A stretch of DNA of 64,000 nt from NCBI RefSeq assembly GCF_009689005.1, contig NZ_AP021879.1:5427724-5491723 (forward strand), read 5' to 3'. The first letter of the stretch is position 1; every line of letters begins with the position of its first letter. Below the pieces are notes generated by a model, which ran no database searches, was not told the origin of the DNA, and saw only the letters and a list, made by a program, of their open reading frames with translations. The DNA comes from Desulfosarcina ovata subsp. ovata. Its GTDB lineage: Bacteria; Desulfobacterota; Desulfobacteria; Desulfobacterales; Desulfosarcinaceae. Shown here in pieces: positions 24,817 through 32,656 of this stretch. Both the position numbers and the translations under genes were made by a program.

Positions 24817-25668
24817 ATGCGCAAGGCTGCAAAAATCATCGCAGGCGTGGTGTTGGCGGGGGTACTGATGTTCGCCGGCGGATGCGCGGAGCGCCCTAGT
24901 CGGGTCGACGTCGAACACCATCCCACGCCCTTGCCCACGGCCACGCCCATGCCCTCGCCCCCGCCCGATGTGCCCCGCGTGTGGGGCGATCCGGTGGCGG
25001 TGATCCCCCTTTCAGGCGGCCTCGAAAAACGGATCTATCGGAGCCCGCACCCTTATAACGATCTCAATTACCGATATCTCCTGGTTCAGGACGACATGGT
25101 CCTGGCCAGCGGAGTCAGTGATGTGATGAACACCGATACGGCCGATGCCCCCGGCGGAGCGACCACCGGTTTCGTTCCCGGGGATCTGAGCCGGACTTTT
25201 TATGCCGATCACCGGATGACGGTGGCGGACCTGAACCAGATCTGGGGTACACCGGTTCAGGTCCTGCCTTTGAGCGGTGGCGCCGAGGTCCGGACTTACG
25301 CCATTTCCGATTCGTACACCGATTTCAAGTATCGCCGCTATATCGTCAAAGATGGGATTGTGCTGGCCAGTCGGATCAGCCCGTCCCCGGATATCAAGGC
25401 CGAGGCCGAGCTGGCGGGCTTCAAAGGGATAGAAATCAATGAGATCAGCCACGCCTATTACAAGCGCCACCCCATGCGCCTGACTGAAGTCGAAACGGTC
25501 TGGGGGAAACCGGTGACGGTGCGGCAGGCCGGCACCGGGCTGGAGAGGCGCTACTACAAAATCAGTGCCCCCAGCGACATGGGATTTGAATTCCGATTTT
25601 TTGTGGTGCGCGATCGGATGGTGGTTTCCAGTGGTATCTGCGATACGGTTGGCGTGGAAGCCAATTAG
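24817..25668 (+). CDS. Lipoprotein with three internal repeats
   Basis: 283 residues behind a strong ribosome site (AAGGAGAGGAG). Lipobox LMFAGGC (Cys about 23), then a proline/threonine-rich spacer (residues 33-53). Three imperfect repeats of about 50-55 residues follow, at roughly 54-105, 137-190 and 223-277. Each begins with a W-G-x-P-V motif (VWGDPVAVIPLSGG, IWGTPVQVLPLSGG, VWGKPVTVRQ) and ends with a strand and VLASGVSD or a variant. The pattern recalls SmpA/OmlA- or BamE-like lipoproteins repeated three times, but I do not recognise a named family. An envelope-anchored role is inferred from the lipobox. A palindrome follows the stop. Confidence 0.75.
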   Translation: MRKAAKIIAGVVLAGVLMFAGGCAERPSRVDVEHHPTPLPTATPMPSPPPDVPRVWGDPVAVIPLSGGLEKRIYRSPHPYNDLNYRYLLVQDDMVLASGVSDVMNTDTADAPGGATTGFVPGDLSRTFYADHRMTVADLNQIWGTPVQVLPLSGGAEVRTYAISDSYTDFKYRRYIVKDGIVLASRISPSPDIKAEAELAGFKGIEINEISHAYYKRHPMRLTEVETVWGKPVTVRQAGTGLERRYYKISAPSDMGFEFRFFVVRDRMVVSSGICDTVGVEAN

Positions 25669-25677
25669 TGCTCATCC

Positions 25678-25729
25678 CTAAGGATCGGGAATTTTATTAA
25701 TTAAAATTAATTTCATTCCCGATCCTAAG
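25678..25729. repeat. Palindromic repeat after the lipoprotein gene (possible terminator)
   Basis: CTAAGGATCGGGAATTTTAT and ATTCCCGATCCTAAG form a 15-base-pair stem with one mismatch around an AT-rich loop, starting 10 bases after the lipoprotein stop. The arm is the same as that of 22881-23048. It may act as a terminator for the lipoprotein gene, but it belongs to a repeat family. Confidence 0.65.
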
Positions 25730-25797
25730 CGACCCATTGGGTCTGTTTCTGGATAGACCCGAATCGAATTCCTCCCGCTCTCCTCCAATGCGCATCA

Positions 25798-26418
25798 TCA
25801 GCCGGTTTCGTTGGACATCGGGGCCGGTCCGGCGATCCGCACCGTGAGGTGGACGGGCCGGCCCTCCAGGCTGAGAAATACGCTTTTGGCCGGATCGGCG
25901 GGACGCTTGCCATCCACTCGCGTGCACGCCACTTGTGGCATGGCCTCCGGATGGTTGCCGGCGATGCGGTTGAGGTCGCTGCCATTGACCCCCACCCCCT
26001 TTTCCAGCAGACCGGGACCGACTTCCCGGGCCACCATGTTGAACAGCTTCAGTGTCACCCTTCCGCTACCGGGCGCATTGGCCGGGGGCGTGTTTGCCGA
26101 AAGAGAAATTCCCATGCGGAACGCCGCATAGTGCCCGCCTTTGCGCATGGTGGCGCCCAAAAGTCCGGGCATGGCCGCACTCAGCGCCAGGGTCGCGCCA
26201 TCTTCGAGCACGGCGGCGTCCACATCGTCGACCGGACGCGCATTCAGAAACAGGGTCTGCACCCGCTGGTCGAGATAAGCGTCGCTGATTCCCAGCTGGC
26301 CGCAGATGAACTGGCGGATGCTGCAGCCGGTGCGGGCCGCGATGACGACCCCCTTTTGCATCAGCGGCAGGAACAGGGAGACGGTGGATCGGGGGATGGT
26401 CAGTTCGATATCGGTCAT
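25798..26418 (-). CDS. Small companion protein of aldehyde:ferredoxin oxidoreductase (beta-grasp-like region)
   Basis: 206 residues from ATG 26418, preceded by GGAGTCACCC; the frame is open further up but without a site. It starts 83 bases after the oxidoreductase gene on the same strand, so it is almost certainly co-transcribed. The first 110 residues (VQTLFLNARPVDDVD, then GATLALSAAMPGLLGATMRKGG) resemble a MoaD/ThiS-type ubiquitin-like fold with a terminal-type Gly-Gly, except that another about 100 residues follow. MoaD-like proteins supply sulfur for the tungstopterin cofactor, so a role in cofactor maturation is plausible. This is inference; I do not recognise an experimentally described family. 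Confidence 0.6.
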   Translation of the reverse strand: MTDIELTIPRSTVSLFLPLMQKGVVIAARTGCSIRQFICGQLGISDAYLDQRVQTLFLNARPVDDVDAAVLEDGATLALSAAMPGLLGATMRKGGHYAAFRMGISLSANTPPANAPGSGRVTLKLFNMVAREVGPGLLEKGVGVNGSDLNRIAGNHPEAMPQVACTRVDGKRPADPAKSVFLSLEGRPVHLTVRIAGPAPMSNETG

Positions 26419-26501
26419 GGGTGACTCCGGGAAGAACAAAACAACGGGGGAGATCCGTAACGGATCTCCCCATGGTGTGACAATCAAACGGTGTCCGGCG
26501 G

Positions 26502-28244
26502 TTACCAGTTGTAGAGCGTATCCAGCTCCTCATCGGAAACGCCAAAGGTGACATTGTGCGGCGCCAGCGCCTCTTTCTTGAAGTAGTCCGGCAGCCGGTC
26601 GTCCTTGGCGGTAAAACCGGCGGCCGTGTTGAAATTGCGCTCGTTGGTCAGGATCGATTTGCCCAGGGCGGTGACGTCATCGGCGGTCAGCGGCTGACCG
26701 GTGAACGCACCGATCAGATCCACCAGCGCATTGAAGGTATCCGGCTGGTCGAGAATGGCAAAGGCGATGAACAGACACATGCCGGTGGCGTCAATGGCTG
26801 CTGTGGCAATCTGCAGGTTTCGGGAGAGTTCGACCTGGCCTTCGGGCTTGAGTGCATCCACGCTGCCGCCCACACCCAGAAGGTTGGTGGCCACGGCGTA
26901 TCCGGCGGTATGATCGGCCCCCATGGTGGTGGTGGCGTAGGTCACGCCGATGCCCTGGACCGCACGGGGGTCATAGGCCGGCATGGACTGGCGCTTGACC
27001 ACGGGCACCCGTTCCACACCGAAAACCTGGCCGGTGACGGCCGCGCCGTTACCGAGGATCCGGCCCAACGGGGTTCCGTCGCCCACTTCCTGGAGCAGTT
27101 TAATGGCGCCCTGGCCGTCGCCGAATTTGGCTAGGCCGGCGTCCATGGCCACACCGATGGTGGCGCCCATCTCAATGGTATCCAGGCCGAAGTCGTCGTC
27201 CATGCGATCCAGCAGGGCGATCACGTCCAGATCACTGATGCCGCAGTTGCCGCCGTGGGCCCAGACGGTCTCGTACTCGGGCTGTTTGGTGACATAGTTG
27301 CCGTTCTTGTCGTAAAAAGTGCCCGAGCAGCGGATCACGCAGCCGCGATGGCAGCCGTGGGTGGCCGAGCCGTCACCGCCACGCTGGTTTTCCAGGGCGG
27401 CCTGGGTCTCACCGGAGATCTCCGACGCACCGTCGAACTGACCGGTTTTAAAATTGTTGGTGGGGTATCCGCCGGCCTCGTTGACCACGTTGGTGAGAAC
27501 ATTGGTCCCGAAGGTGGGCAGCCCCTCTCCGGTCACCGGATGCTTGCGCAGGCCTTCGGCAAAGGCTTTGTTGGCCGCCTTGAACTTCTCGGGATCGGCC
27601 GGGCTGCGCATACTGCAGCCGTTGTCGTCCACAATGATGGCCTTGATGCCCTTGGATCCCATAACGGCACCCACACCACCGCGCCCGGCATGCCGGGTGG
27701 GGCGCTGCTCCATATCGGTAATGGCGACGGAGGCGGCACTCATCTTCATCTCACCGGCCTGACCGATGGTGATGAAGGCCACTTTCTCACCATACTGGGC
27801 GGCCAGCTTTTCGACCGTGGCGTAGTTGCCCAGCCCTTTGAGGTCGGCTGCACTTTCGATGGTAACGCCGTCCTTGTTGATAAAGACCTTGTAGAGGGCG
27901 TCATTGGTCGGGATGCCCTCGAGGATAATGGCGGCGTATCCCAGCCGCCCCATCACCTGGGCGGCCTGACCACCGGAATTGGACTCTTTGATCCCGCCGG
28001 TGAGCGGGCTCTTGCAACCCACGGAGAGGCGACCGGAAATGGCCGCTGCCGATCCGCTGAGCAGGCCCGGTGCGATGACCAGTTTGTTGTCCGCACCCAA
28101 AGGATGGCAGGCGGGGGGCACTTCCCTGGCGACGACTGCGGATGTCATCGCCCGGCCGCCTAAGCCTGCGTAGGTTCCCAGGGCGTCAGTCCTGGCCACC
28201 GGTCCTCCCGGGGCACTCGTGTCGATTCTTAAGATTTTGTCCAT
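26502..28244 (-). CDS. aor: Aldehyde:ferredoxin oxidoreductase (tungsten)
   Basis: 580 residues, close to the family length. It oxidises aldehydes to carboxylates with ferredoxin as acceptor, using a tungstopterin and one 4Fe-4S cluster. Visible features: N-terminal domain LRIDTSAPGG and YAGLGGRAMTS, pterin-binding SGRLSVGCKSPLTGG and HAGRGGVGAVMGSKGIKAI, cluster cysteines in GCHRGCVIRCSG plus a Cys in DATGMCLFIAFA, and FGLDTIEMGATIGVAMD. The ribosome site AGGAGGG is strong, and a sigma-70-type promoter is visible at 28296-28324. The gene behind it probably helps to make the cofactor. Typical of anaerobes degrading amino acids or aromatics. Confidence 0.93.
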   Translation of the reverse strand: MDKILRIDTSAPGGPVARTDALGTYAGLGGRAMTSAVVAREVPPACHPLGADNKLVIAPGLLSGSAAAISGRLSVGCKSPLTGGIKESNSGGQAAQVMGRLGYAAIILEGIPTNDALYKVFINKDGVTIESAADLKGLGNYATVEKLAAQYGEKVAFITIGQAGEMKMSAASVAITDMEQRPTRHAGRGGVGAVMGSKGIKAIIVDDNGCSMRSPADPEKFKAANKAFAEGLRKHPVTGEGLPTFGTNVLTNVVNEAGGYPTNNFKTGQFDGASEISGETQAALENQRGGDGSATHGCHRGCVIRCSGTFYDKNGNYVTKQPEYETVWAHGGNCGISDLDVIALLDRMDDDFGLDTIEMGATIGVAMDAGLAKFGDGQGAIKLLQEVGDGTPLGRILGNGAAVTGQVFGVERVPVVKRQSMPAYDPRAVQGIGVTYATTTMGADHTAGYAVATNLLGVGGSVDALKPEGQVELSRNLQIATAAIDATGMCLFIAFAILDQPDTFNALVDLIGAFTGQPLTADDVTALGKSILTNERNFNTAAGFTAKDDRLPDYFKKEALAPHNVTFGVSDEELDTLYNW

Positions 28245-28295
28245 AAAATCCCTCCTCTTGTTATGGAGCGGGTTTGAACTACGAATATCTATTTT

Positions 28296-28324
28296 AAATT
28301 ATGGGGATTCACCGGGGATGTCAA
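28296..28324 (-). promoter_or_regulatory. Sigma-70-type promoter of the aor operon
   Basis: Reading the minus strand, TTGACA (28319-28324), 17 bases, then TAATTT (28296-28301), about 50 bases before the aor start. A 12-base palindrome CATAACGTTATG lies just upstream and could bind a regulator. Nothing else is recognised in the gene-free 28245-28552. Confidence 0.5.
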
Positions 28325-28519
28325 TAAATGCCAAAAATGACATAACGTTATGGCGGATCGGGGGGCAGGTGTTCTTCGGGCGATTCGGGTTATTTCGTCC
28401 CGTTTGGCAGAAATCAGGCACAAAAATGGGTTTCTTTGAACCAAAAACGGTGGGATCGGGAGGTAAAAAAAACCGAAAACCGGATCAAAACGGGCAGTCG
28501 ATCCGGATTCCGGGCCAGA

Positions 28520-28551
28520 CTTGCGGGAAATGGCCCCGGCGGGGGCCGGGG
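28520..28551 (-). terminator. GC-rich hairpin downstream of serC
   Basis: On the minus strand GGCCCC, CGCC, GGGGCC forms a tight hairpin followed by ATTTCC, a few bases after the serC stop at 28553. It has no long U run, so intrinsic termination is only possible. Confidence 0.4.
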
Positions 28552-28552
28552 G

Positions 28553-29641
28553 TTATCCGTTTTTGCGTTCGAAGGTCTTCATGAAATCGAGCAACGCCTC
28601 CACACTCGCCAGTGGGGTCGGGTTGTAGATGGAAGCCCGGCAGCCGCCGACGCTGCGGTGGCCTTTGAGTCCGCCCAGACCGTTTTCCAGCGCTTCGGCC
28701 ACAAAGGTCTTTTCGAGATCTTCACTGGGCAGGCGGAAGGTGACATTCATCAGCGATCGGCTGTTTTTTTCCGCCGTGCCGCGATAAAATTCGCTCTGGT
28801 CCATGTAGTCGTAAAGCAGGTCGGCCTTCTTGCGGTTCAGCGCGGCCATTTTGTCCAGCCCGCCGATGGTCTCTTCCAGCCACTTGAGCACCAGCTGCAC
28901 CGTATAGACGGAAAAGCAGGGCGGCGTGTTGAACATGGAGTTCTTCTCCGCAAAGGTGCTGTAGCGCAGCATGGTCGGGATATCCTTGGGGCTGCGACCC
29001 AGCAGATCCTCGCGGATGATTACCATGCAGACGCCTGCCGGGCCCATGTTCTTCTGTGCCCCGGCATAGATCATGCCGAATTTTTCAACGTCCAGAGGCC
29101 GCGAGAAGATGTCCGAACTCATGTCGGATACGATGGGAACGCCGCTGGTATCGGGGAACTGGGCCCACTGGGTGCCCTTGATGGTGTTGTTGGACGTGAT
29201 GTGGGCGTAGACGGCGTTCGGGTTGAAGGCGATGCCTTCAGGAATATAGGAAAAGTTCCGGTCCTCGGAAGAGGCGACCACACGGATGGCCTTGCCCTGG
29301 ATCTCGGCCTCTTTGATCGCTTTGGTCGACCACGTGCCGGTGTTGACATAGTCGGCGGTATCACCGGCACCGAGCAGGTTCATGGGGATCATGCAGAACT
29401 GCATGCTGGCACCGCCCTGGACGAACAGGACATGGTAGCGGTCGTCCAGCTTGAGAATGCGTTTGGCCCGGACCACGGCATCGTTGATCACGTCGTCAAA
29501 CCATTTCGAACGATGGCTGACTTCGGTGATCGACATGCCGGATCCGGCAAAGTTGAGAAAGGATTCCTGGATCTCTTCGAGTACCGGCAAGGGAAGGGCG
29601 GCCGGACCAGCGTTGAAGTTATGGATTCTGTCCGCTTTCAT
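28553..29641 (-). CDS. serC: Phosphoserine aminotransferase
   Basis: 362 residues from ATG 29641 behind CGGAGG. Makes 3-phosphoserine from 3-phosphohydroxypyruvate and glutamate in serine synthesis (and the analogous step for pyridoxal phosphate). Seen: FNAGPAALPLPVLEEIQE at the N-terminus, VLFVQGGASMQFCMIPMNLL, SDMSSDIFSRPLDV, the Schiff-base Lys in IYAGAQKNMGPAGV, and the C-terminal GLKGHRSVGGCRASIYNPTP. No other serine gene is adjacent; a promoter was not evident. Confidence 0.95.
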   Translation of the reverse strand: MKADRIHNFNAGPAALPLPVLEEIQESFLNFAGSGMSITEVSHRSKWFDDVINDAVVRAKRILKLDDRYHVLFVQGGASMQFCMIPMNLLGAGDTADYVNTGTWSTKAIKEAEIQGKAIRVVASSEDRNFSYIPEGIAFNPNAVYAHITSNNTIKGTQWAQFPDTSGVPIVSDMSSDIFSRPLDVEKFGMIYAGAQKNMGPAGVCMVIIREDLLGRSPKDIPTMLRYSTFAEKNSMFNTPPCFSVYTVQLVLKWLEETIGGLDKMAALNRKKADLLYDYMDQSEFYRGTAEKNSRSLMNVTFRLPSEDLEKTFVAEALENGLGGLKGHRSVGGCRASIYNPTPLASVEALLDFMKTFERKNG

Positions 29642-29872
29642 CGTGAGTAACCTCCGTTTTTGAATGATTCGGATGCGCCGATGGGGCACTATCTCGATTT
29701 TCTCCGCCTTCGGGCAATTAACCCGCTATCTCTACAGATAGAGACAAATATGTCAACTGGTAAAATCAATAAAATGATGGGGCCGTTCGCTGATCCGGCG
29801 TTGTTGGATCGATGGCCAAACGGACGGGGCTTGGGGCGGGGGAGATGGAATCGGGGTCGGAGGGCTCGGCAA

Positions 29873-29930
29873 AAGGCCAGTGGGGAGGCGATCATCCCGG
29901 GGATTGGCCACTGACCTTTTGCCGCAATGA
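29873..29930 (-). terminator. Long hairpin downstream of the Spy-like gene
   Basis: GGCAAAAGGCCAGTGG and CCACTGACCTTTTGCC form a 15-base-pair stem with one mismatch around a 24-base loop, starting just after the minus-strand stop at 29936. The position fits a transcription end or mRNA-stabilising structure. Confidence 0.55.
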
Positions 29931-29935
29931 TTTGA

Positions 29936-30514
29936 TCAGCCTGCCGGCCGGTCATCCATGGGCTTCATGGACATGGGGCCATCCGGCTGTCCCGGTCGTC
30001 CGAAAGGGGGCTGCTCGCCGTGATCCGGACCTGGGCCCCGAAGTATTTTCAGTTTGGCGGCCAGGTCGAAGAGTTCCTGCTGTTCAGCAGTCAGAAGGTT
30101 GTAAACCCGATTCATTGTTTTTGCCCGGTCTACCATGAGGTCGGCCTCGATTGCCGATTTTTCGGACAGGAGACCACGCAGTGCCTTCTCGTTGAACTGC
30201 TGGGGCTTCATCGCCAGACGGAGGCGCCGCTGCACATCGCGCATTTTGTCATGCTGCCTGGCAGCCGCCTCGCGGTCGCCATCGATCAGTTTTTTAACCG
30301 ATTTCCACTGGGCGTCACTGAGGTCCAGGCGTTCAAGAATGTCAAACCCGGGTGACGGTGCCGGGCAGGCCTTTCCAGGACGGTCCATTTGCGGCCCCTG
30401 CGGTCCGGCGCCCGCTTTTCCCATGGGGGCGCCGGGCTCACCGGCCTGGGCAGTCATTCCGCTGCCGATCAGGATCATGCTGCAGATGATGGTCAAAATC
30501 ACTTTTTTACGCAT
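29936..30514 (-). CDS. Periplasmic Spy/CpxP-type LTXXQ protein
   Basis: 192 residues with signal peptide (cleavage after AQA near residue 24) and a strong ribosome site (AAGGAGAAG). The helical middle carries the two LTXXQ-like motifs, LDLSDAQWKSVKKLI and LLTAEQQELFDLA, that define Spy/CpxP periplasmic chaperones and metal-stress proteins. Both ends are rich in Gly, Pro, Met and Gln, with Met/His residues (MSMKPMDD) that might bind metal. In relatives such proteins buffer envelope stress; no Cpx or metal-resistance gene is nearby. Confidence 0.8.
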   Translation of the reverse strand: MRKKVILTIICSMILIGSGMTAQAGEPGAPMGKAGAGPQGPQMDRPGKACPAPSPGFDILERLDLSDAQWKSVKKLIDGDREAAARQHDKMRDVQRRLRLAMKPQQFNEKALRGLLSEKSAIEADLMVDRAKTMNRVYNLLTAEQQELFDLAAKLKILRGPGPDHGEQPPFGRPGQPDGPMSMKPMDDRPAG

Positions 30515-30710
30515 TGTTTCTTCTCCTTTGTTTTAACGCCAATGGGCATGGCGATGACCGGCGTTGGTTCGCCGGGGTGATTGAAATGGACCTGTCATTT
30601 TGATGGTGCCAATATACGCCATGAAGGTGGAGAAAATATGAACAAAATGGGGAAATTTATAGATCCGTCGCCTTTTGCCGCTTCCGGGGCCGCCCGCTGC
30701 GGACCGGAAG

Positions 30711-30727
30711 CAGGGCAACCGCATGTA
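30711..30727 (+). repeat. Short dispersed repeat CAGGGCAACCGCATGTA
   Basis: Matches the repeated 18-mer at 30940-30957 (CAGGGCAATCGCATGTAA) with one change, and that at 31234-31252 in inverse. All lie in the 0.8-kb gene-free space before hisD. Confidence 0.6.
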
Positions 30728-30767
30728 GATTTCCAGGTTGCTTTTCTTCCCAAAATTAGAGCGTCCA

Positions 30768-30880
30768 TGAATGTCAAAGACCAAATGAAAAATACCAAAT
30801 GGTGGTATTCTGTCTATTTTAAAATCGATTTCATCCTTCATTTGACATTTGGGCTTTGGCATTTTTCCACTTTCGGGAAT
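30768..30880. repeat. Dispersed palindromic repeat, copy 2
   Basis: The segment begins GAATGTCAAAGACCAAATG and ends with the imperfect inverse CATTTGACATTTGGGCTTTG GCATTTTTCC. Its interior TGGTGGTATTC..ATTTTAAAATCGAT resembles 24605-24690. It is MITE-like in form; no gene is present. Confidence 0.6.
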
Positions 30881-30911
30881 GGTGCGTGTTCAGGAACGGT
30901 CGGTTTTGATT

Positions 30912-30957
30912 TTACTTGCGATTACCCTGGGACCCGAAGCAGGGCAATCGCATGTAA
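30912..30957. repeat. REP-like hairpin
   Basis: TTACTTGCGATTACCCTGG (30912-30930) and CAGGGCAATCGCATGTAA (30940-30957) pair with two mismatches, giving a compact palindrome. The right arm recurs, inverted, at 31234-31252 and, varied, at 30711-30727. Confidence 0.65.
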
Positions 30958-31012
30958 CCTTGGTCTGTGATGTGCCTTACAGGGCGATCGCGTACGGATC
31001 GTTACTATGATC

Positions 31013-31252
31013 CAAATCGAAATCGAAATCGAAATCGGGATCGCTATCGAAATCTAAATCGAAAAGAAATGGGACGTAGACATGCAGACTGGATGTTCAG
31101 CGACTTGCAGTTAATGGTAATCGGCGCCATGGGAAACTGGAAAATCGGGAACCGTCTATCGCCCTTTTGTCAACCAGTGATCCCAATATACATCGTCGAT
31201 TCCGATCCCGATTTCGATTTCGAGAAACCTGAGTTACATGCGATTGCCCTGG
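31013..31252. repeat. Inverted repeat with AAATCG hexamer tandem upstream of hisD
   Basis: About four to five copies of AAATCG followed by GGGATCGCTATCGAAATC (31013-31060) are mirrored in inverse at 31194-31224 (GATTCCGATCCCGATTTCG). Just beyond, TTACATGCGATTGCCCTGG at 31234-31252 is the inverse of 30939-30957. Thus 30940-31252 is a 0.3-kb structure with nested inverted ends. No transposase is inside, and no other gene is supported in 30515-31331. Confidence 0.6.
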
Positions 31253-31331
31253 AACCGGAAGGACCACCGGTTGACAAAATCCGGGAATTGGCTCTAAAGG
31301 AAGGCAACGTTTAACGAAAGGAAACGATTTG

Positions 31332-32645
31332 ATGAAGATTTTTCGCTATCCCTCTGTTGCGGCAGACAAGAAATTGAAATCCATCATCGGCCGGGCCATC
31401 GATTTCAGAAAGGCCGACCTCCAGGCGGTGACCCGGATCCTGAATGATGTCAAACGCCATGGGGACAGCGCCGTGGTGCGATACTCCCGGCAGTTTGACG
31501 CGCCTGATATGAGCGCCGGGGCCCTGGCCGTGACGCCTGATGAGATGGCCGCGGCCGGGAAAAAAGTGGATCGGCCGTTCGTGCGGGCGTTGAACCGCGC
31601 GGCGGCGCAGATCGAACGGTTTCACCGTCAGCAACTGCCCAAGTCGTGGATCGACACCCACCGGCCGGGCACCCTGCTGGGGCAGATGGTCCATCCGGTG
31701 GATGCCGCCGGTGTATATGTACCGGGTGCCAAGGGCGGCAGTACGCCGCTGGTCTCTTCGGTGCTCATGGGGGCCATTCCGGCAAAAATCGCCGGTGTCC
31801 CCAAAGTGGTCATGGCGACGCCGCCCATGCCGTCGGGAGAGATCTCCCCGTATCTTCTCGTGGCCGCGAAGAAGGTGGGCGTGGATGCCGTCTACAAGAT
31901 GGGCAGCGCCTGGGCCATCGGCGCACTGGCCTATGGAACGGAAAGCGTTCCCGGGGTCAACGTCATCGTCGGCCCTGGAAATATCTATGTCACCCTGGCC
32001 AAGAAGATTGTCGCCGGAACCGTGGGAATCGATATGATCGCCGGCCCCAGTGAGATTCTCATCCTTGCCGACCGGACGGCGGATCCCCGGTTTACCGCGG
32101 CCGATCTGCTCAGCCAGGCCGAACATGACCCGCTGGCGTCGGCCATTCTGGTGACCGACGATGCCGACTTGGCCCAGGCGGTCCAGACGGAGGTGGAAGA
32201 ACAGCTGCTGTCCCTGGCCCGGGTTGAGATCGCCCGGCAGAGCGTCACGGCCTTTGGGGCCATCCTAGTGGTGGATGATCTGGAGACCGCCATTGCCCTG
32301 GCCAATCGGATCGCTCCTGAGCATCTTGAGCTGCAGGTGGCCGATCCCATGGCCGTGGCTCCCCGTCTGCGCAACGCCGGCGCCGTTTTTCTGGGGCACT
32401 ACACCCCTGAACCGGTGGGTGACTATGTGGCCGGTCCCAACCACGTACTGCCCACGGCCGGTACGGCCCGATTCTCCTCGGCCCTCTCGGTGGAGCATTT
32501 TATCAAGAAAACCAGCCTGATCAGCTATTCGCCGGTGGCCTTCCGGAAGGAAGCCCGGGATATCATCACCCTGGCGGGTGTCGAAGGGCTGGGTGGACAC
32601 GCCAATGCCATCCAGGTGCGCTTGTCCGGGAAAAAGAATGATTGA
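31332..32645 (+). CDS. hisD: Histidinol dehydrogenase
   Basis: 437 residues from ATG 31332, with AAAGGAAA upstream (a TTG three bases earlier is less likely). Catalyses the last two oxidations of histidine synthesis, histidinol to histidine, with NAD and zinc. Seen: HPVDAAGVYVPGAKGGSTPL, NVIVGPGNIYVTLAKKIV, IDMIAGPSEILILAD, DLLSQAEHDPLASAILVT, RIAPEHLELQVADP and the catalytic/zinc region VGDYVAGPNHVLPT and SVEHFIKKTSLI. No other his gene is adjacent; the threonine aldolase gene follows after 11 bases. Confidence 0.95.
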   Translation: MKIFRYPSVAADKKLKSIIGRAIDFRKADLQAVTRILNDVKRHGDSAVVRYSRQFDAPDMSAGALAVTPDEMAAAGKKVDRPFVRALNRAAAQIERFHRQQLPKSWIDTHRPGTLLGQMVHPVDAAGVYVPGAKGGSTPLVSSVLMGAIPAKIAGVPKVVMATPPMPSGEISPYLLVAAKKVGVDAVYKMGSAWAIGALAYGTESVPGVNVIVGPGNIYVTLAKKIVAGTVGIDMIAGPSEILILADRTADPRFTAADLLSQAEHDPLASAILVTDDADLAQAVQTEVEEQLLSLARVEIARQSVTAFGAILVVDDLETAIALANRIAPEHLELQVADPMAVAPRLRNAGAVFLGHYTPEPVGDYVAGPNHVLPTAGTARFSSALSVEHFIKKTSLISYSPVAFRKEARDIITLAGVEGLGGHANAIQVRLSGKKND

Positions 32646-32656
32646 AAGGATATCCC

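Noticed and set aside
27255..28163. Long open frame antisense to aor
   Set aside because: A reading-frame shadow of a GC-rich gene; Gly/His/Asp-rich with no domain, start site or conservation signal.
31013..31060. AAATCG tandem as a CRISPR-like array
   Set aside because: Repeat unit is only six bases with no spacers; no cas gene in the window.
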